Assembly: GCA_022008415.1 (NCBI GenBank)
Contig: JAIRBC010000020.1
Span: forward strand, 1 to 64,000
Origin: Cerina litoralis
GTDB taxonomy: Bacteria > Bacteroidota > Bacteroidia > Flavobacteriales > Flavobacteriaceae
Length of the DNA: 64,000 bases
Direction of reading: 5' to 3'
Part shown: positions 1 through 8,834 of the stretch, one piece after another
Layout of the letters: each line of letters starts with the position of its first letter
How positions within the stretch are numbered: position 1 is the first letter of the stretch
Notes under the pieces: generated by a model
The model's database searches: none
What the model was told of the DNA's origin: nothing
What the model saw: the letters and a program-made list of their open reading frames with translations, nothing else
Made by a program: the position numbers and the translations under genes

Positions 1-88
1 AGATAAAAATTTAAAGGTAAATTTTTTGCCTATGAATTTCAAAATCATTTTTTCAACTATCTAAGAGCGAAAACACAAAATATTTTAT

Positions 89-120
89 AGTCCCGCAAAC
101 CACGGGCTTTTTTATTTTGG
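89..120 (+). terminator. Possible intrinsic terminator at left end
   Basis: A short GC stem (CCCG at 92-95 with CGGG at 103-106) is followed by a T-rich run. It could end a plus-strand gene lying left of the window. The stem is short, so the call is tentative. Bases 1-88 hold no gene that I can see. Confidence 0.35.
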
Positions 121-157
121 GTTACTACAAACGTAGTTATCGTCGGATTATCCCGAC

Positions 158-574
158 CTATTTAGCGTTGGAAATAAAATTTTCGGGAAGATAATCCTCC
201 TCATTGAATTCCAAGATACTCTTCCCTTCTTCTCCAACGGTATCAATTTCATCGCTGTTTCCTTCGATGTCACCGCAGACATTAAATCCGTCGGGCAAAT
301 ATTGGGCAGTGTCAAAGCCCAAATCAATTTCTTGCTCTTCCCCAAGGATAACAATATCGTTCAAATTCAATATCATTCCTTTGTATGGATTAAATCCGAC
401 GGGTAAATACCGCGCCGAATTAAAGCCCAGATCAATCTCTTCCTCGATCTCGACGACAGAGATGTCCCCGACCTTTAAATCTTCAGCATTTGGACCACAT
501 TCGTGGACCTTGGAAAATGACATCAATACAGCACTTAATAATCCTATACCTATAAATGAACTTATTTTTTTCAT
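158..574 (-). CDS. Secreted protein with YLPxxFN repeats
   Basis: 138 residues. An N-terminal signal peptide (MKKISSFIGIGLLSAVLMSF) indicates export. The mature part is acidic and carries an imperfect repeat seen three times: IDLGFNSARYLPVGFNPY, IDLGFDTAQYLPDGFN and a weaker ILEFNEEDYLPENF. The repeat core is a hydrophobic-x-F-(N/D)-x-x-x-YLPxxFN pattern. I know this style of repeat from small exported flavobacterial proteins, but no function is established that I can name. It stands alone on the minus strand, convergent to nothing obvious. The start is well supported because the signal peptide begins directly at the first Met. Confidence 0.75.
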   Translation of the reverse strand: MKKISSFIGIGLLSAVLMSFSKVHECGPNAEDLKVGDISVVEIEEEIDLGFNSARYLPVGFNPYKGMILNLNDIVILGEEQEIDLGFDTAQYLPDGFNVCGDIEGNSDEIDTVGEEGKSILEFNEEDYLPENFISNAK

Positions 575-763
575 GATTTTTATCTTTTATTGTTTTTTTA
601 TTTCGACTTACTCGAGCAAATATAAGGCTGCTTTGCTCCTGAAAATGGAGCTTTCTAGGTGAAACATCATATTTGACAGGTGAAGCATCCTTAACGGCCA
701 ATGAAGTGGCATCCGTACAGGCAAAAACTCAAGACATGTTGTGCAGTCATTCTTATATGGGTG

Positions 764-1222
764 TTATGAGGTATCCGCTATTCTCTTTTTCAGCGTCCCA
801 CCGACATAGTTAAAGATTTCGGCCTTTAGATTTTTAAAATCGTCGGTGCAACTGAGAACTTCCATTTCCAGATCGTCCTGCCTGAGAAAGATACTAGTTT
901 TTAGTGCGTCATCATCATAGCGTTCCAGAAGGCTGCCTAGACGGTTTTCGTGTTTTAAAATTACTTTTCCAAGTCTTGTTTTGCGTTCCTTGAATTCGTC
1001 CAATCGCCCCAGATAGTCCTGCATTCGCTCAAACTGATTTGGCATATTGGGCTTAAAAATGTCTGAGTTAAGCAACTGTTCGACAAAATTGGTTTCGTCT
1101 TCCATAAATTGCAAGTCCGATTTCCAATGTTGCACGTGCCAATACAATTTCTTCATTTTCTGGGTCCTTTCGGACATTGTTTGATTATCTTTCATATCTA
1201 TATAAATTTGTTCGCTTTCCAA
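764..1222 (-). CDS. Conserved hypothetical protein, helical
   Basis: 152 residues, rich in Lys, Glu, Asp, Leu and Arg, without signal peptide or membrane segment. The composition and heptad-like spacing of Leu/Met suggest an all-helical, probably coiled-coil cytoplasmic protein. Motifs of known families are not visible. The start could be the first Met or the internal Met at residue 10 (MKDNQTMSER). It lies about 200 bases from the divergently oriented stress-protein group on the same strand, so it may belong to the same stress-related neighbourhood. I do not recognise a function. Confidence 0.6.
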   Translation of the reverse strand: MESEQIYIDMKDNQTMSERTQKMKKLYWHVQHWKSDLQFMEDETNFVEQLLNSDIFKPNMPNQFERMQDYLGRLDEFKERKTRLGKVILKHENRLGSLLERYDDDALKTSIFLRQDDLEMEVLSCTDDFKNLKAEIFNYVGGTLKKRIADTS

Positions 1223-1426
1223 TGTTATTCTGATATGGAATTACGAAGGTTAAACTTTAGGGTCTCCCTGGAAACTCAATATAATTGTCAACCTGTTCTT
1301 TTTTTAGACTACTTGGTTGCCAAAACATCCATTTAGTCCAGCTAAACTTCATTTTGGGTGCCTCGTATCCGACAACGATCAGGGTGTCCCATTTCATAAT
1401 GAACTATTGGAGGGACCCTTTATTTT

Positions 1427-2278
1427 TTATATTCGATTCTTTAGGACCAAGACCGGTACCTTGCTATAGCACCCGAGTTCCTTTGCCAAAGATCTGGATA
1501 ATATCTTTGTGAAAAAGCCGCGCTTTTGGTTAATAAAGGCTACCATGTCGCTGCCTCGACTATCGATAAAGGCATTGATGCCCGTGTGTACACTTATGCC
1601 TTCCAATTCGTGAAAACTATGCCCGACATCCTTAAAAAGGTCTTTCAGCAGTCCTTGGTTGCGTTGTTGGGGGGGCTTGGGGTATTTAGACCGCTTAATG
1701 TGGAGCACCCGGATATAAGCACCGTACTTTTTGGCAATATTGACGAGGTATTTAAGTTCCCTGCGTTTAAATGGGATTTTGTAATCCGTGGGAAAAACAA
1801 TTTCTTTAGGGTCTCCAAATGTTGCATTTTCCGGAATGGCCAACACCGGACATTCCGTTACATTTTCCATTAGGTTGATGGCGTTGGTACCAAATATAGC
1901 CGTTCTGGAACCGGTAATTCCCTTGGTTCCCATGACCACGATATCGATGTCCTTTTGCGCTATGACCTCCTTTGCCGCTTCCAATAAGGAATTATATGTG
2001 GTGATGGAATGGAAGGTGTGCTTGTCGATATTGGAATAGGGGCGAAGGTCCTTCATTAATTGCTCCAACCTCTCCTCCGATTTCCGTTTCTCAATCTCAT
2101 ACGAGCGCTGGCCTTCTTCCGGCCTATAGGTCGAACCCGTTATGGCATAGCTATCTACTTGGTACACGTTCAGAAAATGAAAACTACATTTTCGGTCGGC
2201 GTAGAGATCCAATGCATAACGTATGGCGTTCCGGGCGGTCTTTGAGAAATCGGTGGGCAATAAAATCCTTTTGTCCAT
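1427..2278 (-). CDS. Universal stress protein, tandem UspA domains
   Basis: 283 residues, about twice a single Usp domain, cytoplasmic. The first domain starts with MDKRILLPTDFSKTARNAI and contains the ATP-binding pattern G-x2-G-x9-G (GTKGITGSRTAIFGTNA) before CPVLAIP. The second domain begins near residue 155 (DPKEIVFPTDYK) and lacks a good nucleotide-binding loop, a common arrangement in flavobacterial tandem Usp proteins. Such proteins bind ATP and help cells under starvation or redox stress; the exact partner is unknown. A second tandem Usp lies at 3502-4335 on the same strand, with a DUF302 gene and an SMR exporter between them. Confidence 0.9.
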   Translation of the reverse strand: MDKRILLPTDFSKTARNAIRYALDLYADRKCSFHFLNVYQVDSYAITGSTYRPEEGQRSYEIEKRKSEERLEQLMKDLRPYSNIDKHTFHSITTYNSLLEAAKEVIAQKDIDIVVMGTKGITGSRTAIFGTNAINLMENVTECPVLAIPENATFGDPKEIVFPTDYKIPFKRRELKYLVNIAKKYGAYIRVLHIKRSKYPKPPQQRNQGLLKDLFKDVGHSFHELEGISVHTGINAFIDSRGSDMVAFINQKRGFFTKILSRSLAKELGCYSKVPVLVLKNRI

Positions 2279-2655
2279 ACTTTAAATATTAAAGCTATTG
2301 ACACTAAAATAAGGTACTTATGCGACCCTTGCCATGATAATGGTCAGTCAGCGGGGTTTGTTGTGTTCAATAATGTAGTAAAAATGAGGTTCACATGACC
2401 GTAGTCATATTATTTCCAGAAACTGGGAGGTACCTTCAACAACTGGGTCGAACAAAATCTTTTTTAAAATTTACAAGGCCCGAATATATTCTTAAAAATG
2501 AGCTTCGAGGAGCTTTTTTCCAATGCTTCGATAGCTTCGTAACTAAATACCAAATAGAAACTATATGGTTGATCAAACAAATGTCGATCTCTAAGGTGGA
2601 AAAGAAAAAGTTTAAACCACTTTATCAAGTAAAGTTAATCCCTAAAACAAAAGTT

Positions 2656-3042
2656 ATGGAATATTATATCAGTAAAACAGTAGCAGGCACCTTTGATGAG
2701 GTGGTACCAAAAGTAAAGGACGAGCTCAAGAAAGAAGGGTTTGGCGTGTTGACAGAAATAGATATCAAGACCACCTTAAAGAATAAACTGGATGTCGATT
2801 TTAAAAAATATACCATTCTCGGAGCCTGTAATCCCGGGTACGCCCATAAGGCACTTCAGGCCGAGGACAAAGTAGGGACCATGTTGCCCTGTAACGTTAT
2901 CGTCCAAGAAAGGGAAGAAAACAAGGTAGAAGTGGCCGCTGTTAACCCCATTGCCTCGATGATGGCCATCAAAAATCCCAAGTTAGAGCAATTGGCGACC
3001 GATGTAACCGAAAAGCTAAGGCAGGTAGTGAAGTGTATATAA
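2656..3042 (+). CDS. DUF302 domain protein
   Basis: 128 residues from the chosen Met (MEYYISKTVAGTFDEVV). An upstream in-frame extension to 2395 exists but its residues look like non-coding translation, while homologues of this family begin close to this Met. The body follows the DUF302 pattern: an N-terminal strand, amphipathic helix (VVPKVKDELKKEGFGVLTEI), the DIKTTLKNKLDVDFKKY segment and the ILGACNPGYAHKAL motif, then a CNVIVQE strand. DUF302 proteins are small cytoplasmic alpha/beta proteins without an established biochemical role, often near stress genes, as here. Confidence 0.85.
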   Translation: MEYYISKTVAGTFDEVVPKVKDELKKEGFGVLTEIDIKTTLKNKLDVDFKKYTILGACNPGYAHKALQAEDKVGTMLPCNVIVQEREENKVEVAAVNPIASMMAIKNPKLEQLATDVTEKLRQVVKCI

Positions 3043-3067
3043 CCAGCGATTTGGACGAAGTAATGTA

Positions 3068-3415
3068 CTATCCGTGATTGCTTACGGTCTGCAATCCAAT
3101 TACGGAAATGACCAAGGTAGAAAGGAAGAACATCCGCCAGAAAGTCACGGGTTCCTTAAAAAAAATAATACCTGCTATCACCGTGCCTATGGCGCCAATT
3201 GCGCCCCATACGGCGTAGGCCGTGCCGACGGGGATCGCTTTTTCACCGCCCATCGCCTTGAAAAGCAGGTACATGCTAATACTAACACAAACGATAAAAG
3301 CGAACAGCCATAGCCACATTTCCCTTCCCGAAGTTTGTTGAGCCTTGCCCAAACTTATCGCGAAGCCGGTTTCAAAGAGTCCACCGATGATCAATACTAT
3401 CCAGTTTATACTCAT
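3068..3415 (-). CDS. Small multidrug resistance exporter, SugE/Gdx-like
   Basis: 115 residues with four membrane segments, the standard SMR size. The membrane-embedded glutamate is in the first segment (GGLFETGFAISLGKA), and the third segment has the family motif PVGTAYAVWGAIGAIGTV. The resemblance is closest to the SugE (Gdx) branch, whose characterised members export guanidinium in exchange for protons; the substrate here is inferred only. It acts as a dual-topology homodimer in the inner membrane in known cases. No guanidine riboswitch was recognised upstream. It is convergent with the DUF302 gene, with 25 bases between stops. Confidence 0.85.
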   Translation of the reverse strand: MSINWIVLIIGGLFETGFAISLGKAQQTSGREMWLWLFAFIVCVSISMYLLFKAMGGEKAIPVGTAYAVWGAIGAIGTVIAGIIFFKEPVTFWRMFFLSTLVISVIGLQTVSNHG

Positions 3416-3501
3416 GAATGTCTAAAGATAATAAATAGGGCGTGTTTTGTTAATGGGTTCCAAAGCTCAGAAAAGAAACGCAACGCGCCAGATTGAGGAT
3501 T

Positions 3502-4335
3502 TCACTTGCTAAAGCTCATCAACGGGATACCGATTTGATCGTCTAGTTTTATGACCAAGCTTTTGTTGAATAGGTTCTGGAAGAACCCTTTTTCTTCGCG
3601 GTATAACAGAGCGATCATATCTGCATTAATACGTTCTGAATATTCCTTTAGTTTTTCCTCTATTTTTTCCGAGAAAACAACCTTAAACTCAAGGTTTTTA
3701 TAATCTATCCGCTTCGCCAACATTTCCTTAAACCACTCCATCTGGTTCGATTTTGCATACTGCTCTTCCGTGGTAACGTGTATAAAATGTATTTTGGCGT
3801 TAACCTGCTTTGCAATGGGAGCCAAACTTTCAACGGCAGCAATGTCAGCTTCTTCAAAGTCGGTTGCATACAATATGGTACGGATAGGGGCGGCCTCAAT
3901 GTTGCCGGGAACGATCATGATCGGGCAGCTCAGCCTTTTCAATAGTCCCTGGCCGATATCCCCTGCAAACATTCCTCTTTCCGTGTGCTTGCCCTTTCTG
4001 CCGATTAGAACCAGATCTGGGGATAATTCTTTCGATAATCCGATGATGCCGTCTAAAACGGAATCCCCGCAAACAACAACTATCCTCAGTTTATCGAGGT
4101 CTATTTCCTCGCCCAAATGTTTGATACAATACGATTTCACTATTTCCTTTTGCTCTGCGATGAGGTGATATTCTAATTGTTTGATAGGGCGTTTAACCGA
4201 GAGCCTTATCGGTGGAATTTCGTGCGAATGGAAAACGACAAGGTCTGTGCCCAAACTAATGCTTAAGTCGTAGGCATAGCGTAATGCAGGTATCGACTGT
4301 TCGGTAAGGTCTGTGGCATATAGAATAGATCTCAT
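3502..4335 (-). CDS. Universal stress protein, tandem UspA domains
   Basis: 277 residues, two Usp domains. Domain one starts MRSILYATDLTEQSIPALRY and carries an ATP-loop-like GRKGKHTERGMFAGDIG pattern before CPIMIVPG. Domain two starts near residue 152 (IRTILYATDFEEADIAAV) and ends in a degenerate loop (YREEKGFFQNLFNKSL). It is a paralogue of the Usp at 1427-2278. Likely a cytoplasmic ATP-binding stress protein; no specific partner can be named. It sits 86 bases upstream of the SMR exporter on the same strand and could be co-transcribed with it. Confidence 0.9.
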   Translation of the reverse strand: MRSILYATDLTEQSIPALRYAYDLSISLGTDLVVFHSHEIPPIRLSVKRPIKQLEYHLIAEQKEIVKSYCIKHLGEEIDLDKLRIVVVCGDSVLDGIIGLSKELSPDLVLIGRKGKHTERGMFAGDIGQGLLKRLSCPIMIVPGNIEAAPIRTILYATDFEEADIAAVESLAPIAKQVNAKIHFIHVTTEEQYAKSNQMEWFKEMLAKRIDYKNLEFKVVFSEKIEEKLKEYSERINADMIALLYREEKGFFQNLFNKSLVIKLDDQIGIPLMSFSK

Positions 4336-4547
4336 TGTCAGGAAATGTTTAAATTAAGTATACAAAACTATCCATTTTTATGGAGTAGCTAAATGATATC
4401 GGTCAGGGTCAGGTAGTCTTTTGAGATTTATTCACCTATGCTTATTCGGGAACTACATAGGCCCAAATGCCTTTCCCTTGGGATGGTTGGTTTCAAGAAT
4501 CGATCCTTTAGAAAGTAAGATATCGGTATCCATGGGATGCAGATACA

Positions 4548-4973
4548 TTACTCCCGGCTCCAATAATCTACTACGAGGACATCTTCCAAATAGGGTCCCA
4601 ACAATTTTCCAAAGGCCTTATGGTCCGGATGTGGGAGATATATTGCCCGATCAGCTTCACTTTTGAAGGTTAAAAAATAGCAATGTGTAAACCCTTTGTT
4701 TAATCCTTCAGGGCTGTTGTTCAAGCCCCATTCCAACGAGGCGATTTGTGGAATTTTGGATGGCAACGCCTTAAATGCATCTTCAATTGCTTTAATTTTA
4801 TCTTCGGACGCTCCATCCTTAAATTTAAAAAGTACCACATGGCGTAGAAGACTGTTTTGTTTTTTCCCCGTTAAATTTTCATTGCTATTTTTACAAGGCT
4901 CCACAGAATGGGACATAAGACCCAAGGAGAGGACGCAAATAATGGCACAGTTCGTCAATGCGGTTGTTTTCAT
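4548..4973 (-). CDS. Exported Dabb (stress-responsive A/B barrel) protein
   Basis: 141 residues from the Met at 4973 (MKTTALTNCAIICVLSLGLM), which begins a hydrophobic export signal; the longer in-frame version adds 27 residues without homology signs. After a short linker the Dabb fold begins at LLRHVVLFKFKDGAS, with the helix EDKIKAIEDAFKALPSKI, and ends in the LPHPDHKAFGKLLGPYLED segment that is typical of these dimeric ferredoxin-like barrels. Dabb proteins are small ligand-binding or stress proteins; the function of the exported version is unknown. Confidence 0.8.
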   Translation of the reverse strand: MKTTALTNCAIICVLSLGLMSHSVEPCKNSNENLTGKKQNSLLRHVVLFKFKDGASEDKIKAIEDAFKALPSKIPQIASLEWGLNNSPEGLNKGFTHCYFLTFKSEADRAIYLPHPDHKAFGKLLGPYLEDVLVVDYWSRE

Positions 4974-5104
4974 AAATTTTTTGAGTGAAGATATAAAATT
5001 GATTTTAATTTCAGGTAATTTGTATTTTACCGGTTTAAAGTACGGAACAATCAAGCAACCAGAGAGAATACCCTAGTGTTGAGTTAAGCCAAATGTGACA
5101 TATA

Positions 5105-5731
5105 ATGGACTACAACATCATAATTGCCTTTGTAATTGCAACAACGGCCTTGGCCCTATCGCCGGGACCGGACAATATATATGTGCTGACGCAGAGTATG
5201 GTCTACGGTAAAAAATATGGCTATGTCACGGCCGCAGGCCTTGTTTCCGGTTGCTTGGTACATACCACCTTGATGGCCTTCGGCGTGTCGATCCTAATAA
5301 AAAACAACCCCAATCTTTTCTTTACGATCAAATTTCTAGGGGCGCTGTACCTTTTTTATCTGGCATTCCAGGTATACAAAAGTGATTTTTCTTTAGACCT
5401 TGCAAAAGGAATAGGCCCTAGAAAGGGCTTTTGGAAGTTATTTGGACGGGGATTTGTAATGAATGTTCTCAACCCCAAAGTCACGCTTTTCTTTTTGGCT
5501 TTTTTTCCTACTTTTTTGTTCAGTTCGTTTCTAAATGTCATAATTCAGTTTTATGCATTGGGTCTACTGTTTATGGCTATAGCTTTCGTTGTTTTTTGTG
5601 GGATTGCCTATTTTTCGGGTAGCCTTGCCAACTATCTATCTAAACATTCCAAAGCGACCGGAATACTCAAATGGGTACAAATCACAGTGTTAGTAGGGAT
5701 TGCTGTATATATACTTTTTTTGGATAATTAA
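5105..5731 (+). CDS. LysE/RhtB family amino acid exporter
   Basis: 208 residues, about six membrane segments. The N-terminus has the family signature ALSPGPDNIYVLTQSMVYG followed by a glycine-rich second segment (GYVTAAGLVSGCLVHTTLM), and the middle has the NVLNPKVTLFFLAFFP motif characteristic of LysE-type translocators. These inner-membrane carriers export amino acids or derivatives such as homoserine, threonine or leucine; the substrate cannot be read here. The gene ends just before the HMG-CoA lyase gene on the same strand, and the two may be one transcript, which would fit export linked to leucine metabolism, an inference only. Confidence 0.9.
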   Translation: MDYNIIIAFVIATTALALSPGPDNIYVLTQSMVYGKKYGYVTAAGLVSGCLVHTTLMAFGVSILIKNNPNLFFTIKFLGALYLFYLAFQVYKSDFSLDLAKGIGPRKGFWKLFGRGFVMNVLNPKVTLFFLAFFPTFLFSSFLNVIIQFYALGLLFMAIAFVVFCGIAYFSGSLANYLSKHSKATGILKWVQITVLVGIAVYILFLDN

Positions 5732-5784
5732 TGGTATTTTTGGGATTGGACCCAAGAGGGTCCATAGTGACTAATCCAATCTCC

Positions 5785-6651
5785 ATGTCCGATAAGGTCA
5801 AGATCATAGAATGTCCCAGGGATGCCATGCAGGGTATAAAAACCTTCATTCCCACGGACAAAAAGGTACATTATCTACAGGCATTGTTGGGCTGCGGTTT
5901 TGATACCATCGATTTTGGAAGTTTTGTATCCCCAAAGGCGATTCCCCAAATGCAAAACACGGCGGAAGTCCTGGCTGGACTGGATCTGTCCAAAACCAAC
6001 AGTAAATTATTAGCTATCGTAGCCAACGTACGGGGCGCGGTAGATGCCTGTTCCCATAAAAATATCGATTATTTGGGTTACCCATTTTCTATTTCGGAGA
6101 ATTTCCAAATGCGCAACACCCACAAGACTATTTCACAATCCGTTGAAACGTTACAGGAAATCCTAGACTTGGCAAACGCTGCCGACAAAGAGGTTGTCAC
6201 TTATATTTCCATGGGTTTTGGGAATCCCTATGGCGATCCGTGGAACGTGGAAATCGTGGGTGCATGGACCGAAAAATTAGCCGATATGGGCGCAAAGATC
6301 CTTTCCCTTTCGGATACGGTAGGGACTTCGACCGCGGAAGATATAGAGTACCTATTTTCGCATCTGATACCCAAATACCCGGGGATCGAGTTCGGTGCCC
6401 ATCTCCATACCACCCCTACAGAGTGGCATGAAAAAGTAAACGCTGCATACGGGTCCGGTTGCCGTAGGTTCGATGGTGCCATTCAAGGGTTTGGTGGCTG
6501 TCCCATGGCCAAGGATGAGCTTACGGGCAATATGCCCACGGAGAAAATGCTCTCGTATTTTACTTCTAAACGTGTAGATACCCAGGTAAACTGGATGGCT
6601 TTTGAAGCGGCCCATAACAAGGCGACAGAGCTATTTTCAAAATATCAATAG
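5785..6651 (+). CDS. Hydroxymethylglutaryl-CoA lyase
   Basis: 288 residues from MSDKVKIIECPRDAMQGI. An ATG overlapping the upstream stop at 5731 would add 18 residues, but family members start at the Met used here. It cleaves HMG-CoA to acetoacetate and acetyl-CoA, the last step of leucine breakdown, in the cytoplasm. Visible family features are the DFGSFVSPKAIPQM segment, the metal-binding HLHTT motif and the catalytic-cysteine region GGCPMAKDELTGNMPTE. It belongs to the DRE-TIM metallolyase superfamily. The spacing of 53 bases after the LysE-type exporter suggests a shared transcript. Confidence 0.93.
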   Translation: MSDKVKIIECPRDAMQGIKTFIPTDKKVHYLQALLGCGFDTIDFGSFVSPKAIPQMQNTAEVLAGLDLSKTNSKLLAIVANVRGAVDACSHKNIDYLGYPFSISENFQMRNTHKTISQSVETLQEILDLANAADKEVVTYISMGFGNPYGDPWNVEIVGAWTEKLADMGAKILSLSDTVGTSTAEDIEYLFSHLIPKYPGIEFGAHLHTTPTEWHEKVNAAYGSGCRRFDGAIQGFGGCPMAKDELTGNMPTEKMLSYFTSKRVDTQVNWMAFEAAHNKATELFSKYQ

Positions 6652-6859
6652 CGGCATCAAGGGCGGTAAGATGGCTCATGATTTTAGTCGCTGCAGAAAT
6701 TGTAAGGGATTGCTCGCTTGGACCAGTTCAAATTTTATGTCGATTTTGGATCTACAATTGTTTGTACGGGGGAACGAATGGTATTGAAGAATTCTTAAAA
6801 CTTAAATTTGTAGTTCTCAATATTTTACACTTTACTATTTAGATTTATTATAAATTAAA

Positions 6860-6890
6860 TTTGTCAGATTCGTTTGGGGCCTTATATTTG
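6860..6890 (+). promoter_or_regulatory. Bacteroidetes-type promoter for the porin gene
   Basis: TTTG at 6860-6863 and TATATTTG at 6883-6890 are separated by exactly 19 bases. This matches the Bacteroidetes sigma consensus TTTG-N19-TAnnTTTG without a mismatch. Transcription would start near 6897, about 40 bases before the start codon at 6936. Confidence 0.8.
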
Positions 6891-6935
6891 TGTCCAAAAT
6901 CTATTAATTTTTATCCAATCTAAATAAAGACAAGC

Positions 6936-8105
6936 ATGATCAGGCACACTATTTTTGTTATCGCCCTTTTATTATCAACTTTTTTGATGGGGCAGGTCCC
7001 ACAGGATTCTACACTCGCTAATCCACAATATCAACAGAGTACGGCACAACGGATTTTGACCAATACCAAGGGTAATCCTTTGACCCTAGGGGGCTATGGA
7101 GAGGTGAAATACCGTCAGCCGATAGGCGCCAATGGGGAGTTGGACGTACATCGTTTGGTTCTAATGTTGGGCTACCGGTTTAACGACAAGGTTCAGTTTT
7201 TTTCGGAAATCGAATTTGAGCACGCCGAAAAAGTGGAAGTGGAGCAAGCTTTTGTCAATTATAATGTAGCCAACAACTTCAATTTAAGGGCTGGACTTAT
7301 GTTAGTGCCAATGGGGATCATCAACCTTTATCACGAGCCCACAACTTTTAACGGGGTAGATCGGCCAGGCGTGGATAAGTATATCGTTCCTACGACATGG
7401 AGGGAAATCGGGATCGGATTTTCGGGCAAGATAAATAGTGTATCCCTTTCCTACGAGGCGTATCTTTTTAATGGGATTAAATCTATTGAAGCAGACGGTA
7501 CGGGCTTAATTGGTGGCAGTTCAGGCCTTCGAAATGGACGTCAGAATGGAGGGAAGGCCACAATGGATAAACCCAATTTATCGATGAAGGCAGATTACTA
7601 TGGACTCCCGGGGTTGAAACTGGGATTGGCCGGCTATTTTGGAAGAACGGAGGCGCCGGATGACATCAGAAACGTCCCGGGTGCAGATGTGGGGGTTGCC
7701 ATGGTCGGACTGGACGCGCGATATGTGTACAACAGGTTTTCGGCTAGAGGCGAGTTAATATATACAGCTTTGAACGATACGGAAGCCTACAACGATCTAA
7801 CGGGCCAAGATCTTGGAAGTGCGCTTTTTGGGTGGTATACCGAAGCTGCATATAATTTAATGCCGCAGAAAAACAAACAAAAATTGGATGCGTTTGTAAG
7901 ATACGAACAATACGATACCAATGCCAAAACTGCGGGAACTTTGGTAGCGAACGATGCCTATAACAGGAACGACGTGACCCTGGGACTGAGCTATCACATT
8001 ACCCCGGGTGTTGTGTTTAAGGGAGACTACCGTATATATGATAACGCCGTGGAGAACAACGACCTAAAAAACCAAGTTAATTTTGGAGTGGGAGTTTGGT
8101 TCTAA
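6936..8105 (+). CDS. Outer-membrane porin (phosphate-selective OprO/P-like)
   Basis: 389 residues with a signal peptide ending near LMGQVPQ. The mature part alternates short hydrophobic strands with polar turns and ends in a beta-strand with terminal aromatic Phe (NFGVGVWF), as expected for an outer-membrane barrel. Segments such as GGYGEVKYR, FFSEIEFEHA, LRAGLMLVPMGIINLYHEP and YEAYLF match the flavobacterial porins often labelled phosphate-selective porin O/P-like; the selectivity cannot be read. It has its own strong promoter and is followed by an FMN-binding lipoprotein-like gene and a membrane protein, which suggests that it serves a redox-related uptake system. Confidence 0.85.
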   Translation: MIRHTIFVIALLLSTFLMGQVPQDSTLANPQYQQSTAQRILTNTKGNPLTLGGYGEVKYRQPIGANGELDVHRLVLMLGYRFNDKVQFFSEIEFEHAEKVEVEQAFVNYNVANNFNLRAGLMLVPMGIINLYHEPTTFNGVDRPGVDKYIVPTTWREIGIGFSGKINSVSLSYEAYLFNGIKSIEADGTGLIGGSSGLRNGRQNGGKATMDKPNLSMKADYYGLPGLKLGLAGYFGRTEAPDDIRNVPGADVGVAMVGLDARYVYNRFSARGELIYTALNDTEAYNDLTGQDLGSALFGWYTEAAYNLMPQKNKQKLDAFVRYEQYDTNAKTAGTLVANDAYNRNDVTLGLSYHITPGVVFKGDYRIYDNAVENNDLKNQVNFGVGVWF

Positions 8106-8297
8106 GGAAAGCTGCGCGGGCTGTATATTCTAGCCCCATGGATTTATAGTTTGTGTATGTCCATTATTTTGCTTTGGGTAGGAGAGGGGAGATAAAATCC
8201 GAAATCAATTAAGTTTTGGTTGGAAGCTAGGGGTGGCTTGTTGAAAAAATTGCATCTTTCCTTATCGAGATTCAGTCTAAATTAATACATTTGTTCT

Positions 8298-8834
8298 ATG
8301 CGAATCAAAAATCACCTCTCCCTTGTTTTTTTATTTGCCACTTTTTTGTTGTTGGGCTTCGGACTTCCCAACAGACTTGAAAAGAAGGTGCAAAAAGTGG
8401 TGGAAAAAACTTTTGGGGTAAATGATTTTTCTATGGCGGCCGTCGCGGTCTCGCCCGAACTGAATACGCAATTACCCGCTAAGATCACTAAGGATAATTT
8501 TTACAAACTCCTCCATGGAACTACGCTTATGGGTTATGCCTTTATAGATAGGGCGCCTAGTAAAACGGCACAATTTGATTATTTGGTGCTGTTTGATACG
8601 GAATTGAAAGTGGTGCGTACCAATGTGTTGATCTATAGGGAAGAATACGGGGGAGAGATTGGCAGCACAAGGTGGCTGAAGCAATTTACCGGAAAAACAG
8701 GGAAGGATCGGGTAAGTATCGAAAGTAATATCGATGCCATTTCAGGTGCTACGATTTCCGTGCGCTCCATGACAAGATCCATGGACAATCTGTTGCAGAC
8801 CATCGGGATACTTCAGGAAAACAAGGTGCTATAA
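8298..8834 (+). CDS. Exported FMN-binding domain protein
   Basis: 178 residues with an N-terminal hydrophobic export segment (HLSLVFLFATFLLLGFG). The C-terminal half is an FMN_bind domain: the motif DAISGATISVRSMT contains SGAT, where the threonine is the site of covalent phosphoester-linked FMN in NqrC, RnfG and related proteins. It is therefore probably a periplasmic, membrane-tethered flavoprotein that carries electrons. It lies 192 bases after the porin and its stop is directly followed by the start of the next gene, so those two form an operon and probably a complex. No Nqr or Rnf genes are nearby, so the electron donor is unknown. Confidence 0.88.
   Translation: MRIKNHLSLVFLFATFLLLGFGLPNRLEKKVQKVVEKTFGVNDFSMAAVAVSPELNTQLPAKITKDNFYKLLHGTTLMGYAFIDRAPSKTAQFDYLVLFDTELKVVRTNVLIYREEYGGEIGSTRWLKQFTGKTGKDRVSIESNIDAISGATISVRSMTRSMDNLLQTIGILQENKVL

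Noticed and set aside
2395-2655. N-terminal extension of the DUF302 gene
   Set aside because: The 87 extra residues do not resemble the family and an internal Met fits homologue starts.
3416-3501. Possible guanidine riboswitch before the SMR exporter gene
   Set aside because: The 86-base gap to the upstream Usp gene shows no recognisable riboswitch elements.
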